A stretch of DNA of 64,000 nucleotides, taken from contig CM055901.1 of the NCBI GenBank assembly GCA_029582155.1, positions 26,982,152 to 27,046,151 of the forward strand, given 5' to 3'. Source of the stretch: Panopea generosa (taxonomy: Eukaryota > Mollusca > Bivalvia > Adapedonta > Hiatellidae). Shown here piece after piece: positions 48,106 to 62,546 of this stretch. Under the pieces are notes generated by a model, which was not told the origin of the DNA, made no database searches, and worked only from the letters and a program-made list of their open reading frames with translations. The position numbers were made by a program, and so were the translations under genes. Every line of letters begins with the position of its first letter. Within the stretch, counting starts at the first letter, position 1.

Positions 48106-48399
48106 TTCGGCATTACTGCCAAAATAGATGGTGCCATACTTATGAAAAATAAATCTATAAATTAATCATTTATATGTGAAACATGCAATTTATTAAAATG
48201 TGCCTGTGAAACAATTACTTTACTTGGAAATAACGGAACATATAATCAACAGTAATCAAGTAATGAAGATAAAATATTAATTGTTAATAAAACACAAACA
48301 GTAATTGAAGCCAATGAAAAAAACAACGCTCAATGACAAAGAAGACACATACATGCTTACGCATGATAATAACGAAACAGTTCGGATGATGTTTTTAAT
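48106..48399 (+). other. Inter-ORF stretch of the LINE
   Basis: AT-rich and stop-rich; it joins ORF1 and ORF2. No separate gene. Confidence 0.6.
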
Positions 48400-50850
48400 G
48401 TGTACCTCAATAAAAAAGGATTTAATATAGGACATATGAATGTTCGAAGTCTATGTGGGAAAAACCTGAAAAAAATTTCAGAAATTAAAATATTATTAAC
48501 AAGGTCAGAAAATAAGTATTTGCATATATTCGGATTGAGTGAAACAAAATTTAATGATCATAAAAATTCAGATATATTTAAAATTGAAGGATACCAAATG
48601 CCATTTAGAAAAGATAATATGTTAAATGCTGGTGGAGCTATTATATTGCATGTAAAAAATGGAATTCAAGTTAATCGTAGAAAAGATTTAGAAATAAATG
48701 ATATATCATGTTTATATCATTCATTGTAGGCTCAAATTACCGTCCCCCTAGACTCTAAAATTGATTGGAATGATAGATTTGAATGTCTTATTGATAATGC
48801 ATCAAAGGAAAATAATGAAATCATTATCTTAGGCGATATTGATAAAAAAAACCTGTTGAATACTGTTATAAACAATGACTTGAGTAATTGTGTTTCTTCT
48901 CTAGGTTTAAGTCAATTAGTCTTGTCCCCAACTAGGGATATTGCCCAATCAAGTACACTTATTGATCATATTTATATTAACCGGGAAGACAATATTTCGA
49001 ACGTGTTTGTTAAAAAATTATCTATAAGTGATCACTACGCGATATTGTGTAATCGTAAGCTTAATTGTATCAAGACGAAATTTTTCACATTTTCATTACT
49101 TATAGATCTTTTAAAAATTTTAACGAATTTAACTTCTTAAACGACCTAAGGGAAATCCAATGGGAAACAATAAATAATCATACAAATGTTGGTGACAAGC
49201 TAGAACATTGGATCAATTTATTCTTAAAAGTAGTAGACAAACATGCCTCCATAAAGAAACATAGAACAAAGCATAACAAACAACCAGACTGGATAAGTAC
49301 TAACATTTTAGATAGCATGAAGGTTAGAAATAAATATAAAATCAACAGGTATATAGATAAATACAAAGCAGAACGAAATAAGGTTTCACAAATGATACAC
49401 GATGCAAAGAAAACATCGTATAGTAAAAAAATAGAACTGGGAAAAGATGATCCACGGTCAATATGGAAGTTGTTTAAAGAGTTCGGCACGGCTATAAGCT
49501 CTGATAATAATCAAATTCTTGGGATAAAAACAGATGAAAATTGTATATCACATGATTTAGATACGACTAATGTATTTAATGAATATTTTGTAAACATAGC
49601 TTCGAACTTAAAAGGTCCAACAGAGCATTCAATTTTTTATTTACTAAACACTTTTATCAGCTCTAATATGCCTCTAAACACAATTTTTGACGTCCCAGAT
49701 ATAAAATTAACTTTTGTTTCAAAATATTTATCTAATTTAGATATATCCAAAGCCACAGGATTAGATGGCATTGGTCCCCTGTTATATCTGAACGTATTGT
49801 GTTTATTGTGAATAAAAGTCTGCGAGTTGGAATATTTCCTCATATTGGAAACAGGCAAAGAAAAAAACATTCTATTAAAGCAGCCGAAAGGATAATGTAA
49901 ATAATTATCGCCCTATATCTATTTTGCCAACATTATCAAAACTTATAGAAAAATATTATTCATATAAATTTGATGAAATTTATTAATAAATAAATAAATA
50001 AATATCAAACTTATAGCATAAAACACAAAGTGGTTTTAGGGAAGGTCATTCAACTGAATCTGCATTACTTTGTATGATTGATAAATGGCCAACGGCAATT
50101 AATGATGGCAAGTTAGTTGGCGCTGTCATATTCGATTTTCGGAAGGCCTTTGAACTCGTAAGTCATGCTATTTTACTAGCGAAACTAAAGAGCTATGAAT
50201 GCAGTGATCGTTTTTTGATGTGGATAAAATCTTACCTTACAAACAAAGGTCAAGTTGTGTTTATAAATTCAGCAACTTCAAAAACCAATTGTATAACATC
50301 AGGGGTTCCACAGAGTTCTATTTTAGGTCTGTGGTATTTTTACTTTTTATAAATGATTTATCACTGTTTATAAATAACGTTTCAACAACTGACTTATATG
50401 CAGATGACACAACGTTATATGACATACAAACAAATATAGATATTTCAAAAGGTAACTTGCAAAATTCATTTAATCGTCTTAATATGTGGTGCATTCAAAA
50501 TGGTATGGTATTGGATACTGACAAAACAAAAGTAATGTTAATCACCTCTCGTCAGAAACGATAGCATTTCAATCAAATCAATTTACAACTTATGTGCAAC
50601 AGTACAGAATTAACTACTACAAAAGGCGATAAAATCCTTGGAATATTTATTGACGACTGCATGCTATGGAATAAACATTTACAATCTCTGTCAAAAAAAA
50701 ATCATCATATATATGGCTATTATCAAAGGTGAATGATTATCTTTCCATCAACCATAGAACGTTACATTATAAAGCATACATACAACCACATTTCAATTAT
50801 TGTTGTACAGTTTGGGGAAAAACTTCAAATAAAAATATAAAAAGTTAATC
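48400..50850 (+). pseudogene. LINE ORF2: endonuclease and reverse transcriptase, broken
   Basis: The APE-type endonuclease starts 'FNIGHMNVRSL', with 'GLSETKF' (catalytic Glu), 'IIILGDIDKKN' (family GDFN, altered), 'STLIDHIYIN' and 'ISDHYAI' (His of the active site). A stop at 48727 interrupts it, and the frame changes near 49100. A linker follows ('WISTNILDSMKVRNKY', 'SIWKLFKEFG'), then the reverse transcriptase: 'DISKATGLDGI', 'SGFREGHSTESAL', motif A 'VIFDFRKAFELVSH' (family KAFDLV; first Asp kept), 'TSGVPQSSILG' (family GVPQGS), a frame change, and motif C 'LYADDTTLY' intact. 'SINHRTLYYKAYIQPHFNYC' precedes the loss of the C-terminus. It would copy the element RNA at a nicked target, but this copy is inactive. 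Confidence 0.9.
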
Positions 50851-50935
50851 AAACTGTATATGTACTTGTTTGTTTATACGAGGGCCTCAAGGAAGATTGT
50901 TTTACCAATTGAGTTACCCTCTTTAAATAAAGAAA

Positions 50936-51087
<152 letters not shown>

Positions 51088-52322
51088 CATCAGTAATGTT
51101 GACGAGCAAAGTTAGACCATGGGAAAATTACATCTTTGGGCTCTGTTTCCATGTACTTCGATCTACAGTACATTATGCTATCAATTTTAATATTTAGTGA
51201 ACATTTGTTGTACTTATAAAAAATATACTCGTGATATATACAATGCAAACAAATAGAAGTACTGAAAACAGTTCCAACATCACACACACAACAGAAAGCG
51301 CAGATCCTTTCGATATAAATTTATTCTATATAATTACATTTTTCACTTAAACTGTAATGGTCACTACTTAATACTTAACAATACTTAACACTATATACGC
51401 TTCAAAACATTGTTCAGACACGACTCCCATCTTGGAGCTTAAACCCGAATCTCCATACCTAAAAGTCCAGATCTAACTTCGTCTCCGTCCCAGACTTAAC
51501 TGCCTGACTCCCAGATATAACTAATTGCATTTCCCATCCTAAATCTATCCACTTGTAACCTGCACTCTTAATTGCCATAAAAGTGACAGATAATTCATAT
51601 ACAAGTCACGTTTTTCTTTGGGAAGCTGAACAGATGTTCACTACATAAAATTAGACACACTTTATCCTTTTGATAGCCAATCACTCATCAGAAAAGGGAA
51701 TTCTGAAGTATTCCCATTTAAAATACAGGTCTACTTTATACTATAATGACCTTGTTTTTCTCTGTTTTAACTAGAAATATCCCACAAAAGTATTATATCT
51801 TGGGTTACAATTTAACATTATCAAACTAATAAAATCAAAAATTACTGAGTGACTGACTATAAAACTTAGCAAGGGTAACCTCCTTGGAACAGCCAGTAGC
51901 AAAACTGACTTGAGAACCCGTTTTACTTGACTATCGCTCTTCAACGTCACATGACATTGTGTATGTTTTTAATCAACGATATGCTCGTGTAAATATCTCT
52001 TTAAAGAAATAATTTAACACTATACTCAGTACTGTAGAGTAACACATTGAAACGAAGATAGATATCAGTCTTCGTTTAAATAGAAACCCGTCACCATCCA
52101 GTCCTCTTGGATTCTGCATAATACACAGCAATACGTGATTATCAATTGTTAAAGAGTCGTCCACTTAACACGCTATATGCTTGAGACTCATAACCTCTTT
52201 TTATTAACTTTGTGACATGTCCGACCAAGCAGTATCCTTGAGAATCATAATGTTTGTGACATGTTTAAAAAAAAAGGATTCAAAGCCATATTTCGAAGCC
52301 TGTACACCATAGCACTATCAAT

Positions 52323-52325
<3 letters not shown>
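51088..52325. other. Unique DNA right of the LINE
   Basis: Only short frames, no motif. Confidence 0.45.

Positions 52326-52358
<33 letters not shown>
52326..52358. repeat. (AT)n microsatellite
   Basis: Uninterrupted alternating AT. Confidence 0.97.
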
Positions 52359-52363
<5 letters not shown>

Positions 52364-53323
52364 GTTTGTATATGCATATAAAAATATTGTTTTGATAGTT
52401 TGGTAAAGAATTTCACAGTTTCGATTCAGTAGTGTGAAAAAGACAAACCCTTACAAGTGTCTTGTACTATACCACACGATCAACATCTAGACCCCTGACG
52501 CCTGAAATTTTGACAAACGGATATTAGCATGAACTCGACACGATTGATTTTGTTCTACTAGACAAAGCACATAGAATGAAACGAAATATCTAACTTTGAG
52601 CGAGGTATTAAACATAATAGGTTTGATTGCAAGTAATAAATACTTATGCTAAACGCCATGCACAACATATATCGGGTCACTTAATATCAGAGGTGATGAA
52701 AGGCCTAAGATAGCAAAACATACTTCAAAATAGATTCACCGACGTTCCGAAGTAATCGACACGCAATAAATGTTGCCAAATACTCTTTATGTTACACTTT
52801 ACATAACTGTAGTATTTACATGTATGAAACAACCGAGTTGGAGTCAAGTGTTAATATATATGTCAATGGTTGTTATATACAGAATAATACCAATAATAAC
52901 CAGCGTTTCGACAAATATTCCATTTAGCATGTTTATTACTTGCAGTCAAATGCAATCAACTATAGCATGAGCGGAACCAATGTATATTCAAATTTGACTT
53001 GAGGTTTCCAGCGAAGACCTGATTGTTAAATGGAAAACGGCTTTTTGGTGTCTGTTTCGCTTTAAATAACTTTTTTACAGTTATTTATTAAGGCGCAGTA
53101 GGTACATGTGGCAGTGAACAGTTAATTTTAGTTTAATATTTTCAAAACAAAATGTATTTATGTGTCAATTGAGCAGCATAAGGAACGGTTTCATTGCGAT
53201 TATTTAATAAACACGAAAACAGAAACAAAGTATCATATGGCGGCATAACAGTTCAGAACAAATACCTCGGCAATAGTAAAAGCATGTGGGCAATAATGAG
53301 ATGAAATACATATATTTACACAT
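52359..53323. other. Unique AT-rich DNA
   Basis: Nothing recognised. Confidence 0.45.
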
Positions 53324-53361
53324 ACAAGATACAAGATATAAGAAACTTTATTTTGTGTCGG
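53324..53361 (-). mobile_element. Possible LINE 3' end (minus strand)
   Basis: Two TACAAGA units followed by TATAAGAAACTTTATTTTGT. Read on the minus strand this is an AATAAAGTTTCTTATA end followed by a short repeated tail, the usual look of CR1-like LINE 3' termini. No coding part remains to its right, so this would be a very short truncated copy. Confidence 0.4.
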
Positions 53362-54133
53362 ATTTACAAATATAAAACACTAGTTGTAACTTTTTGTTGT
53401 CTTTACTGTTTTATTTGAATTATTCTTTAATTGTCGTTAAGCATTTTATCAATTGCTTATTGCAATCTATTTCATGTGTTTTTGTTAATTAAACTAATTA
53501 CACATAAAGCAAATCAACATATAGCGAACATTTTGCTATGCTGGTGTTAAAAACGAGAGCGCCAAATGACACCTTTTATTCACGTCAAAACGGTTTGAAT
53601 AAATTATATTTGCCGGAAGATTATGACTGTTTAATCGAGTAGCATAACATTATAGTGCCAAGCAGAAAATTCTATGTAAATACTTAACCTTTAACGGTTA
53701 TACGACTCAACATTTTCTGACTCGCTACTAAATTTTGTTGACAGACACTTGGCTACTTTATTGATCCAGTTATTGATACGATTGCAATTTTCCTTTCCGC
53801 ATCTGAAAAAAGTCGCCCCATATTTTGACCTCAAGTTTTATTTATAAATGATTCTTTTGGTAACATGGGGCGCGCACATCGTTGATTGAGAATAGAACAC
53901 CACGTCAACGCCAGTACGATGGGATGTAAGGGATTTTACTGTTTTATTACCTCTCGTGAACGGGCTTATTGAAATAAGTCTGTTTTTGTTTTGTTTTTTT
54001 TTTGTTTTTTGGGGGGGAGCGGGGGTGTGTGTTTGTTGTTTTATTTCTTGTTTTGGTTATGTTCTGTGCTTCCAGTATATCATTTCATCAGATGTTATTA
54101 ATTTAAGGTTATTTTACAGTGTACACTATGGGA
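53362..54133. other. Unique AT-rich DNA
   Basis: T- and G-rich run at 53985-54030; no gene. Confidence 0.45.
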
Positions 54134-54390
<257 letters not shown>

Positions 54391-57300
54391 ATTAAAAACA
54401 AAAAGTTGCAAGAAAAAAGAATGCAATTTTATTAGAAAGCATAGCTACTCATTTATATCAATTACACTTAGACTTTTAAATATCTCAACTTTTTGGTTAA
54501 TGTTTTATTGTACTTGAAGTTACCAAGAATATTTCAAACTTGTTTTATTCCATGGCATATATTACGACATAAGACAAAAGGGCAACGAATTTAGGGCAGG
54601 CATTAGGGCAGAATTTATATTTTGTTTAAGTAAGGAAGAACTATAAAAATACTTTCCATTACAAATTGTAGTTTTATCAAGACATAAAGAAGAGAACCTA
54701 ATATGTGAAAATCGCTCTTAGTGTCGTCATTAACACTAAAACATGTCGTAAACAAGACTCACAGAGAAACTTACACTAACAATGTAAATTGTTCTCGTAA
54801 AATGTGATTGAACTCTAGTATATTCTATGCAAAAAAAAATTCAAATCTCTGTTTGTGTTTTGTGCTCACAGAATTGTTTTAATCAACAATCAAATGAGAC
54901 ACAAGGATAAATATATGGGTTCACCATTTACATTTTTATTAGCTTTACTTTTTATGCTTTGTTTCCGACTTTTACATACAATAGACTCCTTAACTGAAAT
55001 AAACTGCATACATCAAATTTTCATTTTAACCAGTGGTAAACTTAGTGTTGTCCACGTTTGTGTTGGGATTTTTTATTGTTTCATTTCCATTATTATTGTA
55101 GCGAGGTTTTGCTTACCACGACAATGGTATTTGATAATTTGTGAACAGTGGTCATTAAGTACATTTTAAACTGTTTTGATATGTTTTATTTAATGTGACA
55201 TCTTTCTCAACATATTGATTTCCCTTCGGATCACTTCGGTAAGTAATGACAGATAACGATGTAATGTTAGATACAGACAGCCGAGTGCTAGGTGAAAAAA
55301 TGTATTGTGTTTTGTTTTAGATATTATTCATTCCAGACAAAAAAAATGTTAACACTCTTCCATATAACTTACTTAATATTTGGAACCCAAAAACAACAGA
55401 TATACATAGAGAGGCCTGTGTTGATTCTCACGTCATCTCGATTCTCACGCCAATGATGTTTCTTTATACATTTGTTTCACCGTCTCAACATTGTAAGATT
55501 TAGTTACCCTAATCCTGGTGGTCAACTTCATACATTTATTTTATTTTCTCAAATGTATATATGTTTCTCGTCATCGGTTACTATTACTAAAATATTATGA
55601 CCACTTACATTATCATGTATTAGTGTTGTAATCAATTCTGCAGAACGATCAGACATAAATAGATACATAGTCATGCATATGATTTCAATAACCAGTTACT
55701 GAATGTTCGCTTATGACATCTTCGCGTTACATGGTATGGCGTTGTACCTTTTCCTCAAGAGTTATTTTTAGTGATTCGTAATTTGGGATTATATATAAAT
55801 AAAGCTTTTTCGCGATACGAAATCAGTTCTAGCGATTCACTCGGAGCGACGACATCGTTCCATTCAAATTCAATGCTATAAAAATACAGAGAAAGATAAT
55901 TGTTACATACACTTCATTTGCATAACAATACGAAACATCATTGTAATAAGTGTCGTTTGTCAAAAGAAAAATCTGAACATACTAATTATGCAGACGTATT
56001 GTTCAGAAAAGATTGTCAAGAATGACGCCCGACATTCAGTGGGAATAAATTAATAAAAGGGCACAGGTTTCAAGAGTTTTCCGTCTTTGTTTTTTTCCTT
56101 GGCCACGTTTTGAAAATCTTTTAGGACTGCTATTTGAAATGTCATGCGCATTACGTTGTATGCACCTGTTTTCTGTATGGCTTTTTATGTCGCCACTTAT
56201 AAATGCGTCTCACAGATTGCAATAACATTGTCTGGTGTTTGTTTGATTTTTGTATGGAAAATAGGAAGGACTGCACGTACCTTTGATTATATGGCCAATA
56301 CGTCGCTTGCGTTGAACTTATACTTTATTAATCGATTAAGGAACACAGACCGTAAAATGATTTTAAGGAGACCTGCTTTGCAAGCGTTTAGTTTAACGCC
56401 TCCTTGGCCATACTGAAGCCAACGAAGCCCACATACATACAAATATCATTGTTGGGCCAAACAAAAAAATTGAAAACATTGAGTTTTTTGTTTGTTTTTT
56501 AGTCCAGTCGAAACAGCGAAACAGTCACAAATGTTTAAGGCGATATTTCTCTAGGTTTTATTAAATATGTACCTAACTACGTATTATGATTTTAATGATA
56601 ATCACTACAATTTTAATGACAGATGCCTGTAACAGTCATCCAGAAAGCACATCAGATCAAGATTTTTTTGCCATGCATACAAATTCTAAGTTTAGTTAGA
56701 TTGCTAAAAAAATTTAGGATACTGGAGTGTTAATGGAGAAAATGCTGTCCACGACAACTGCCGAGGGATGATCAAAATAGTTCATTTTGAGCATGTTCTG
56801 CTCGGGTGTAAACGTATAAATATCGTTGTTAATAATTTGCTCCCCATATTTTGCACATAGAATATACATAGTTTTAAAATATAACCTACCTGGTACTTGA
56901 TACGAGTTTATATCCGTTTATATCCGTCTGACATGGGTTTAAATGTACTGGGTTTTTTTTTAAATTCAGTATAAATTCTTATGTCAAACTACTGCTGTAC
57001 AAACATGTTGTACTTCTGGATGTTTTACATGTATCTAAAACGGTTTTGATGATGATATCTGCAATTCAAATACTATATAACGCTTTCAAAACGTATTTTT
57101 AAAACAATTTACCCCACACTCTTAAGACAAATCTTTATTTGGTGTGGTAGTCCAGCAAAATGTTTTCCAAGTCTTATTGCGAAGAATTACTTAGTCGCGA
57201 CTAAATGGTCTTTAAAAGTACTATATAGATGCAATTGCTACTTGTGGTTAATTGATAGCTGTATTCAAATTATAAAATCTAGTATTCAACATCTTTACTG

Positions 57301-60052
57301 TCTTTACTTGAATAAATAAATTCAAGATTGGTCAACTAATATCAAACATTTAAGCAACATTTGTCAGCACATTGTCATTAAGACAGTTCTAAACATCCGC
57401 TTTCCATCAACACACTGTCAGCTATATATTAAAATTGAAACAGTCCGTTAAACTTGTATCAAACATTTGTTTTACATATGCTTTTTCAACACATGGCAGG
57501 ATATATATGATTTTTTTAGTATTATGTTTGAGTTTTAATTAGGAAAAAAAGATGTTTTGGAACCGCGGTATGAATACATTATATTTCTCCGTTCACTTTG
57601 TCAACAGTGTATATATACACCGAACAAAATAAAAACTCTCTTGGAAGAAACATGACTCCTAATTTTCTAATGGTATTTTGTTACTATATAATTATATCAA
57701 TAATTAATAAAATTTACACGGGAAGTTTCCCTTCTTTTATTTTGGTCTTTCTGCGAATGGCTAATGTTTAAAGATGTTTCTTTGACTATAGAAATAAGAA
57801 GGAAAATCAATGGAAGGCTTACAATTTAACAAGAAATTAAATGATATTCAGGAAGAATTTGAGAAATACTTTTCAAGTGAAGTTTAAGAAGATCACTGTT
57901 TGGAAAACATTCATTTGTTCATTATTGTATATCTTTTTTTTTTATCATTTTTTAAAATTGGTTTTTAATAATCTCTATTTAAGTCCTTGGTTTAAAAAAA
58001 AGTGTAAACCCAACTAGTAGTACTTTCAGAAGCTAAAGTGTTTTTAAACAATGTATGAGCACAACTTTAATGTATGTACACAAGGTATGCATGTCAATCC
58101 ACTTTGAGAAAACGTACATTTTGAAAATCGCGAAAACACATGGCATTAACACATCGCTGATTTTTACCTGCAAAAAAACTGCAGGATTGTTAAGGGTTCA
58201 AATCAATATAACATTCTTCTTTTCCAATTAAAAAGGTTAAAATCTCGTGTAAACTATGAAAGCAAAATGTAAAAAAATGCCGAAAATCTGTAACCGCAGC
58301 GTGTTTTGAAATTTGTGAAATTAATATTGAGTTTTGAAAAGACAAATTTTGAAGTTTCACTTGCTTCTATATCTGAGAGCAGACCATTAAAGTTATAATA
58401 GATAAGCAATGTTTGATCACGGGTATTTCTGAATCCATCTTAAATCTGATTGGCTTACTACTGATAAGGGCGGAGTTTATCTTTACGATATTACGATTGA
58501 GTTACTCCATTGCCATGGGATTATTTCACAGCTGGACACTGATAAATTGGTTTGTTGATGATTTTATATTGGGACTAGTGTGAATTAAAGTGATTAACGT
58601 ATACAAGATATGCTGACTGTTGATAAATATGGGGTATTTTTGTGTTTTACTGGGCTTCTCAAATAAAATTATCTAGTAGCGCGGAACAAACACAAATTCG
58701 AAAAATCGTAAAAAAAAAGTCTAGGTTCGAGTATTTTTGCTAGGTAGGGTCGGACCTTATTTAAACTGCGTTTTCGTAGCACTTCATTTTAAAGTACATA
58801 TTATTCAATTAATGTCTCTCCTCTAGCATTTCTTTCTACATTGGGTTTTCTTCTAACATACAAGAGTATTTAATCCATCCCTGGCTGATTTCTAATATTG
58901 ACGTGAGACTATTTCAATATCACTCCGTGGCTTGAAGCTCAGCCAACATTTAGAGAATAATTCTTTGATATGTGGTTCTACTCAGATTCATTCTGATGTC
59001 TTTTCCATCAGTAACTACTGGATATGCAACACGTAGCCTGAAATGCGTTAAACCCCTAGTCTATGATATGTGCGATGTCAATACGTTGTGGCTGGTTGTG
59101 ATACTATGTGATGTGTCACGTGTAATGCTTAAGAATGGTTTACCTTTAGACATTACCCAAATATATCCAATTACGTGCCTTGTATACGATATTCAACATA
59201 ACGTTGTTAATCCATAAAGTTTCAAGTTTTCTTCTGTGTCTACCATTTCAAATATGGAATCTTCCATGGACGTGTGGTATAATGCGTGTGTACGAGATTT
59301 GTCCATAAAGTTCTTTGACGACACTTTTTGTCAAATGTAATGTGGCCTCTATAAAAGGTAATATTTTAGTACTTTGTATGTTGTAGCACATACTAGAAAA
59401 TATATATTGTATCAATTTACAATTTTACATATGGCATAAAATGTGTCTTCATGGCTGTATAATTGTTATATGTGAAGTTAATGTTTTGTAAAGGTTATCC
59501 ACGCATGTTTAGGACACACCTCGTAATTTGCGGACTCAGGATTACTCACCTTTCGCAACAAATGTCGTGTATTCAAGCCAAGAATCGTCCATTAACCAAT
59601 CAATCAAAGGCATCATCCATGTGTTTTACATTTACTGATTTTGAAAGATGCATAACCATACCATAAATACGATATTGATATTACATAGCAAAACAAGAAC
59701 GCCATTTTGGTATCATAATAAAAGCAATCCGATTGAAAACTCCTTTCCACTATTTTTTATATAGCAAAAAAAACATGACCATTTCACACTTGAAACGTTA
59801 ATGCGATCAGGCCAATAAAAGTGGCAAATCTGACTTTAAACTTTAAATTACGTACTGAGTCTCCTTATGATTATTGTTAAAGCTACCATAAATGAAACAA
59901 AATATTATGTAAATGATTTAACAAGTTTTAAATATAAAACAACTAAAGTCAACAGAAACTTAGTTTTGGCATTTTGTTCCAGTAAGAGGAAGAATCTCAC
60001 GTGTAGTGTTGTTTTCTCGTCAACTGTGCCACTTGCGGTATTTAGAAAGAAT
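54391..60052. other. AT-rich DNA, no gene supported
   Basis: The longest frames (54855-55169 +, hydrophobic, 104 codons; 56144-56416 +, 90 codons) have no recognised family. Near 57616, CCGAACAAAATAAAAAC resembles the left end of the Tc1-like element at 29669 (CTGAACAAAATAAGTAAC), but no partner end was found. Confidence 0.45.
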
Positions 60053-60345
60053 ATTTAACACGTTTCATGCATTTTTTGTTATCTCTAACAAAATTTCCAT
60101 CTCCTTAAACCATTATTTATTGTTTTATTATTATTATTTATAGCATTTCAAGGAACACACGGTGGTCTTGATTCATTCTTGCTCAACTCTTCTTCAGACG
60201 AAACTATCATTACACGACATAGAAAGTATAATAAAAAATGCAAAATTCATGTAGAAAATGTATGTCAGTTTTGTTTAGCAAGAAGGATTACTATTTTTTA
60301 ACACGTTTCATTCATTTTTGTTATCTTTAACAAAATATGCACACT
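60053..60345 (+). repeat. Pair of ~43-bp direct repeats 244 bp apart
   Basis: TTAACACGTTTCAT followed by CATTTTT and GTTATCT.TAACAAAAT occurs at about 60055 and again at about 60299 with few changes. Between them are an ATT-rich run and unique DNA. Too short for LTRs. Confidence 0.7.
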
Positions 60346-60786
60346 TTGTTTCATATTTTAAATTATTAAAACTTCAAACTGCAATTATATATCAAACTAT
60401 ACTGTTAAACGGCGTATCCCGTAACTAATAATAATTTTTCTAGATCAATAAATAACTTCTTTATGAATGGCAAACAGTTTCGGCATTTTTATCGCCTTCC
60501 TCGGATTTATAACAGTCGATACCTCTCTTACACTTGTACAAATTGCTTTTTTAATCATAGTTATGGTCAGTTATTCTAATATACAAATTATCGACTTGGC
60601 TGACGGAAGTTATAATAACATTTTCGGTGATTTTTGCATATTCAGTACAGGGCTAATGCAATCTTCCTCCGGAACTATTTCTCGCCGAAAGTCCAAGGGC
60701 ACACAAAATATTAGTTTGTGTCTTATTCTAATTGTTTACGTTTTTGCTCGAAACACACATCGTGACACATTTAAAACTTTGAAAAT

Positions 60787-60787
<1 letters not shown>
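60346..60787. other. AT-rich DNA
   Basis: The plus frame 60467-60841 is open for 124 codons but ends inside the GT run; no motif. Confidence 0.35.

Positions 60788-60840
<53 letters not shown>
60788..60840. repeat. (GT)n microsatellite
   Basis: About 26 uninterrupted GT units. Confidence 0.97.
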
Positions 60841-60843
<3 letters not shown>

Positions 60844-62546
60844 TAAGTTAATGTTTTGTTTAAGTGTCTTAAAATATCACTGATAACAAAGAACTGTTGC
60901 CAGATATGTGAAAATATATAAATGCATATTTGAACATTTTTTCCATACATTAGAAACTGTTTATGGAGTGCAGTAGAAACAATGTGTAAGTGTTAGTGAA
61001 ATGAACAAGATAAAAGTAATCAAAAACATTCTCAGGTTTTGATCTCTGATCGCCGGAGCAATAATTTGCACCTGTTATATCTGCGCCATATTACAAGGTG
61101 GTAAGTATAATTATATGTACACATCTAACCGCTTACCCGGAATGTCAATAATGCCCGGAGCTTTCCGAACGTTTATGGATATAGCCGAGAAAGAGTATGA
61201 CAAACATTCCACGTGTCTTGTCTAATTCAAATATCAGCGATAACAGTGAGTTTAAATAAAATGTCATATTTTACGAACACAACTGTATTTTGCACCAGAT
61301 ATGATCCAGATAGTCGCAATTTATGCTAAATAATGCAATTTTACCAGTTTTATATTACATTAAAAGGATACAACTTACTGGTTATGCCACTTAAAAATCA
61401 TTTTGTATATTTTCGAATCTACCTGACAAACGCTCGTTTACAAAAGCAAATGTTTTCTTTTGTGTTTCAGATAATAAAACATGTAGATTGAGTCTTTAAA
61501 CAATTTAATGCTAGCATTGGTGTGTTCTGCCGAGCACGTGTACAAATTAGATTATACAATATGGTTATGTAGGAGAACGCCCATTGTTATTATCATGATC
61601 TAGTGAATATTACGGGTGTAATTATTGTTCAACTTCCCATAACTATAATTTTCCATTGTAGCTTGACAATAAAACATGACATCCAAACATTATAATCAAA
61701 TGAAATCATATCTATGATTATATGAAATGATTGAAATATTAGTTTGTGATTTAGTTAGCAATACCAATATTTAAGTATTTGAGTCCCATTGCACCATTAA
61801 TGCACGTCTCCTGTTAAAGTTGATACACATTTTATTGCAGTTGCATTGCTTTATGGTCTAATATGTAGATTTCTTTTGCTTTAAATACAATTTGTATTAG
61901 ACATTGTATCATTATTGGCAGAAGTGGATTACAGGTTTATTTAAAATACATCAATAAATGACCCTGGTTAAACACGTCGAACTTATCCGCCTGCATTGGT
62001 AAAACCCAGTGATATTCTTTAGATTATACCAAATCATCTCCTGTAATTATATAAATGAAACATGATTCGCGTCAATTACTCTACAGTGTAATTATAACTA
62101 TCTTCTAATTTCATCAGACAACTTAAAATGAAAAATGCCCTCGCTAAGAGTTTCAAGGAAATAATAAATCTCTTAACAAAAATATAACTGGAACCTAAAA
62201 GATTATCATTATAGCAATTATTGGAGAATTTAGAATTACAGATAGTATTAGTTTATTACATTTTATTTAAAATTCGGCATTGTTTGGCAACGGTTGAATA
62301 TTTCGAGCTGCCGTCAATCACAAATGGGCAGCCCTCAACAACAACAATCCCAAAATTAGATTTACTGCTTTAAATTGCAACATATTTTGTGACGTATTAA
62401 ACGTGTCACGAGATTTGATTTAAATTATTCCAATGTCATGAATGTTAAAACCATTTTATGGGCAAAGTGGCCATAGTGCGTGCCAGGGACAGTACTCGTC
62501 ACGCACAGTAGTTCCTTCCCCAATATTTAGCCAAAATATTTTATTT
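60841..62546. other. Unique AT-rich DNA
   Basis: No gene seen. Positions 62360-62400 share a short dispersed sequence with 34780-34830. Confidence 0.45.

Larger units (their letters stand above)
46290..50935 (+). mobile_element. CR1/L2-like non-LTR retrotransposon (LINE), nearly full length, dead
   Basis: Two adjacent coding regions on the plus strand (ORF1 46354-48105, ORF2 48400-50850) are followed by a short 3' end (CTCTTTAAATAAAGAAATTA) and a CTTA-type microsatellite. This is the standard plan of CR1/L2-type LINEs, which end in short tandem repeats rather than poly-A. The left border is uncertain and could lie anywhere in 46270-46354. Both ORFs carry stops or frameshifts. About 0.3 kb of the ORF2 C-terminal region seems missing before the 3' end, since no CxxC/HxxxC cluster is found. 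Confidence 0.88.

Noticed and set aside
54855..55169. Hydrophobic 104-codon frame as a small membrane protein
   Set aside because: T-rich DNA gives Phe/Leu/Ile-rich frames by composition; no motif or supporting context.
60053..60345. LTR pair of a small retrotransposon
   Set aside because: The direct repeats are about 43 bp with no TG...CA borders, primer site or coding region between them.
60467..60841. 124-codon plus-strand frame as a membrane protein
   Set aside because: The end of the frame is the GT microsatellite read as Cys-Val repeats; the rest has no family match that I recognise.
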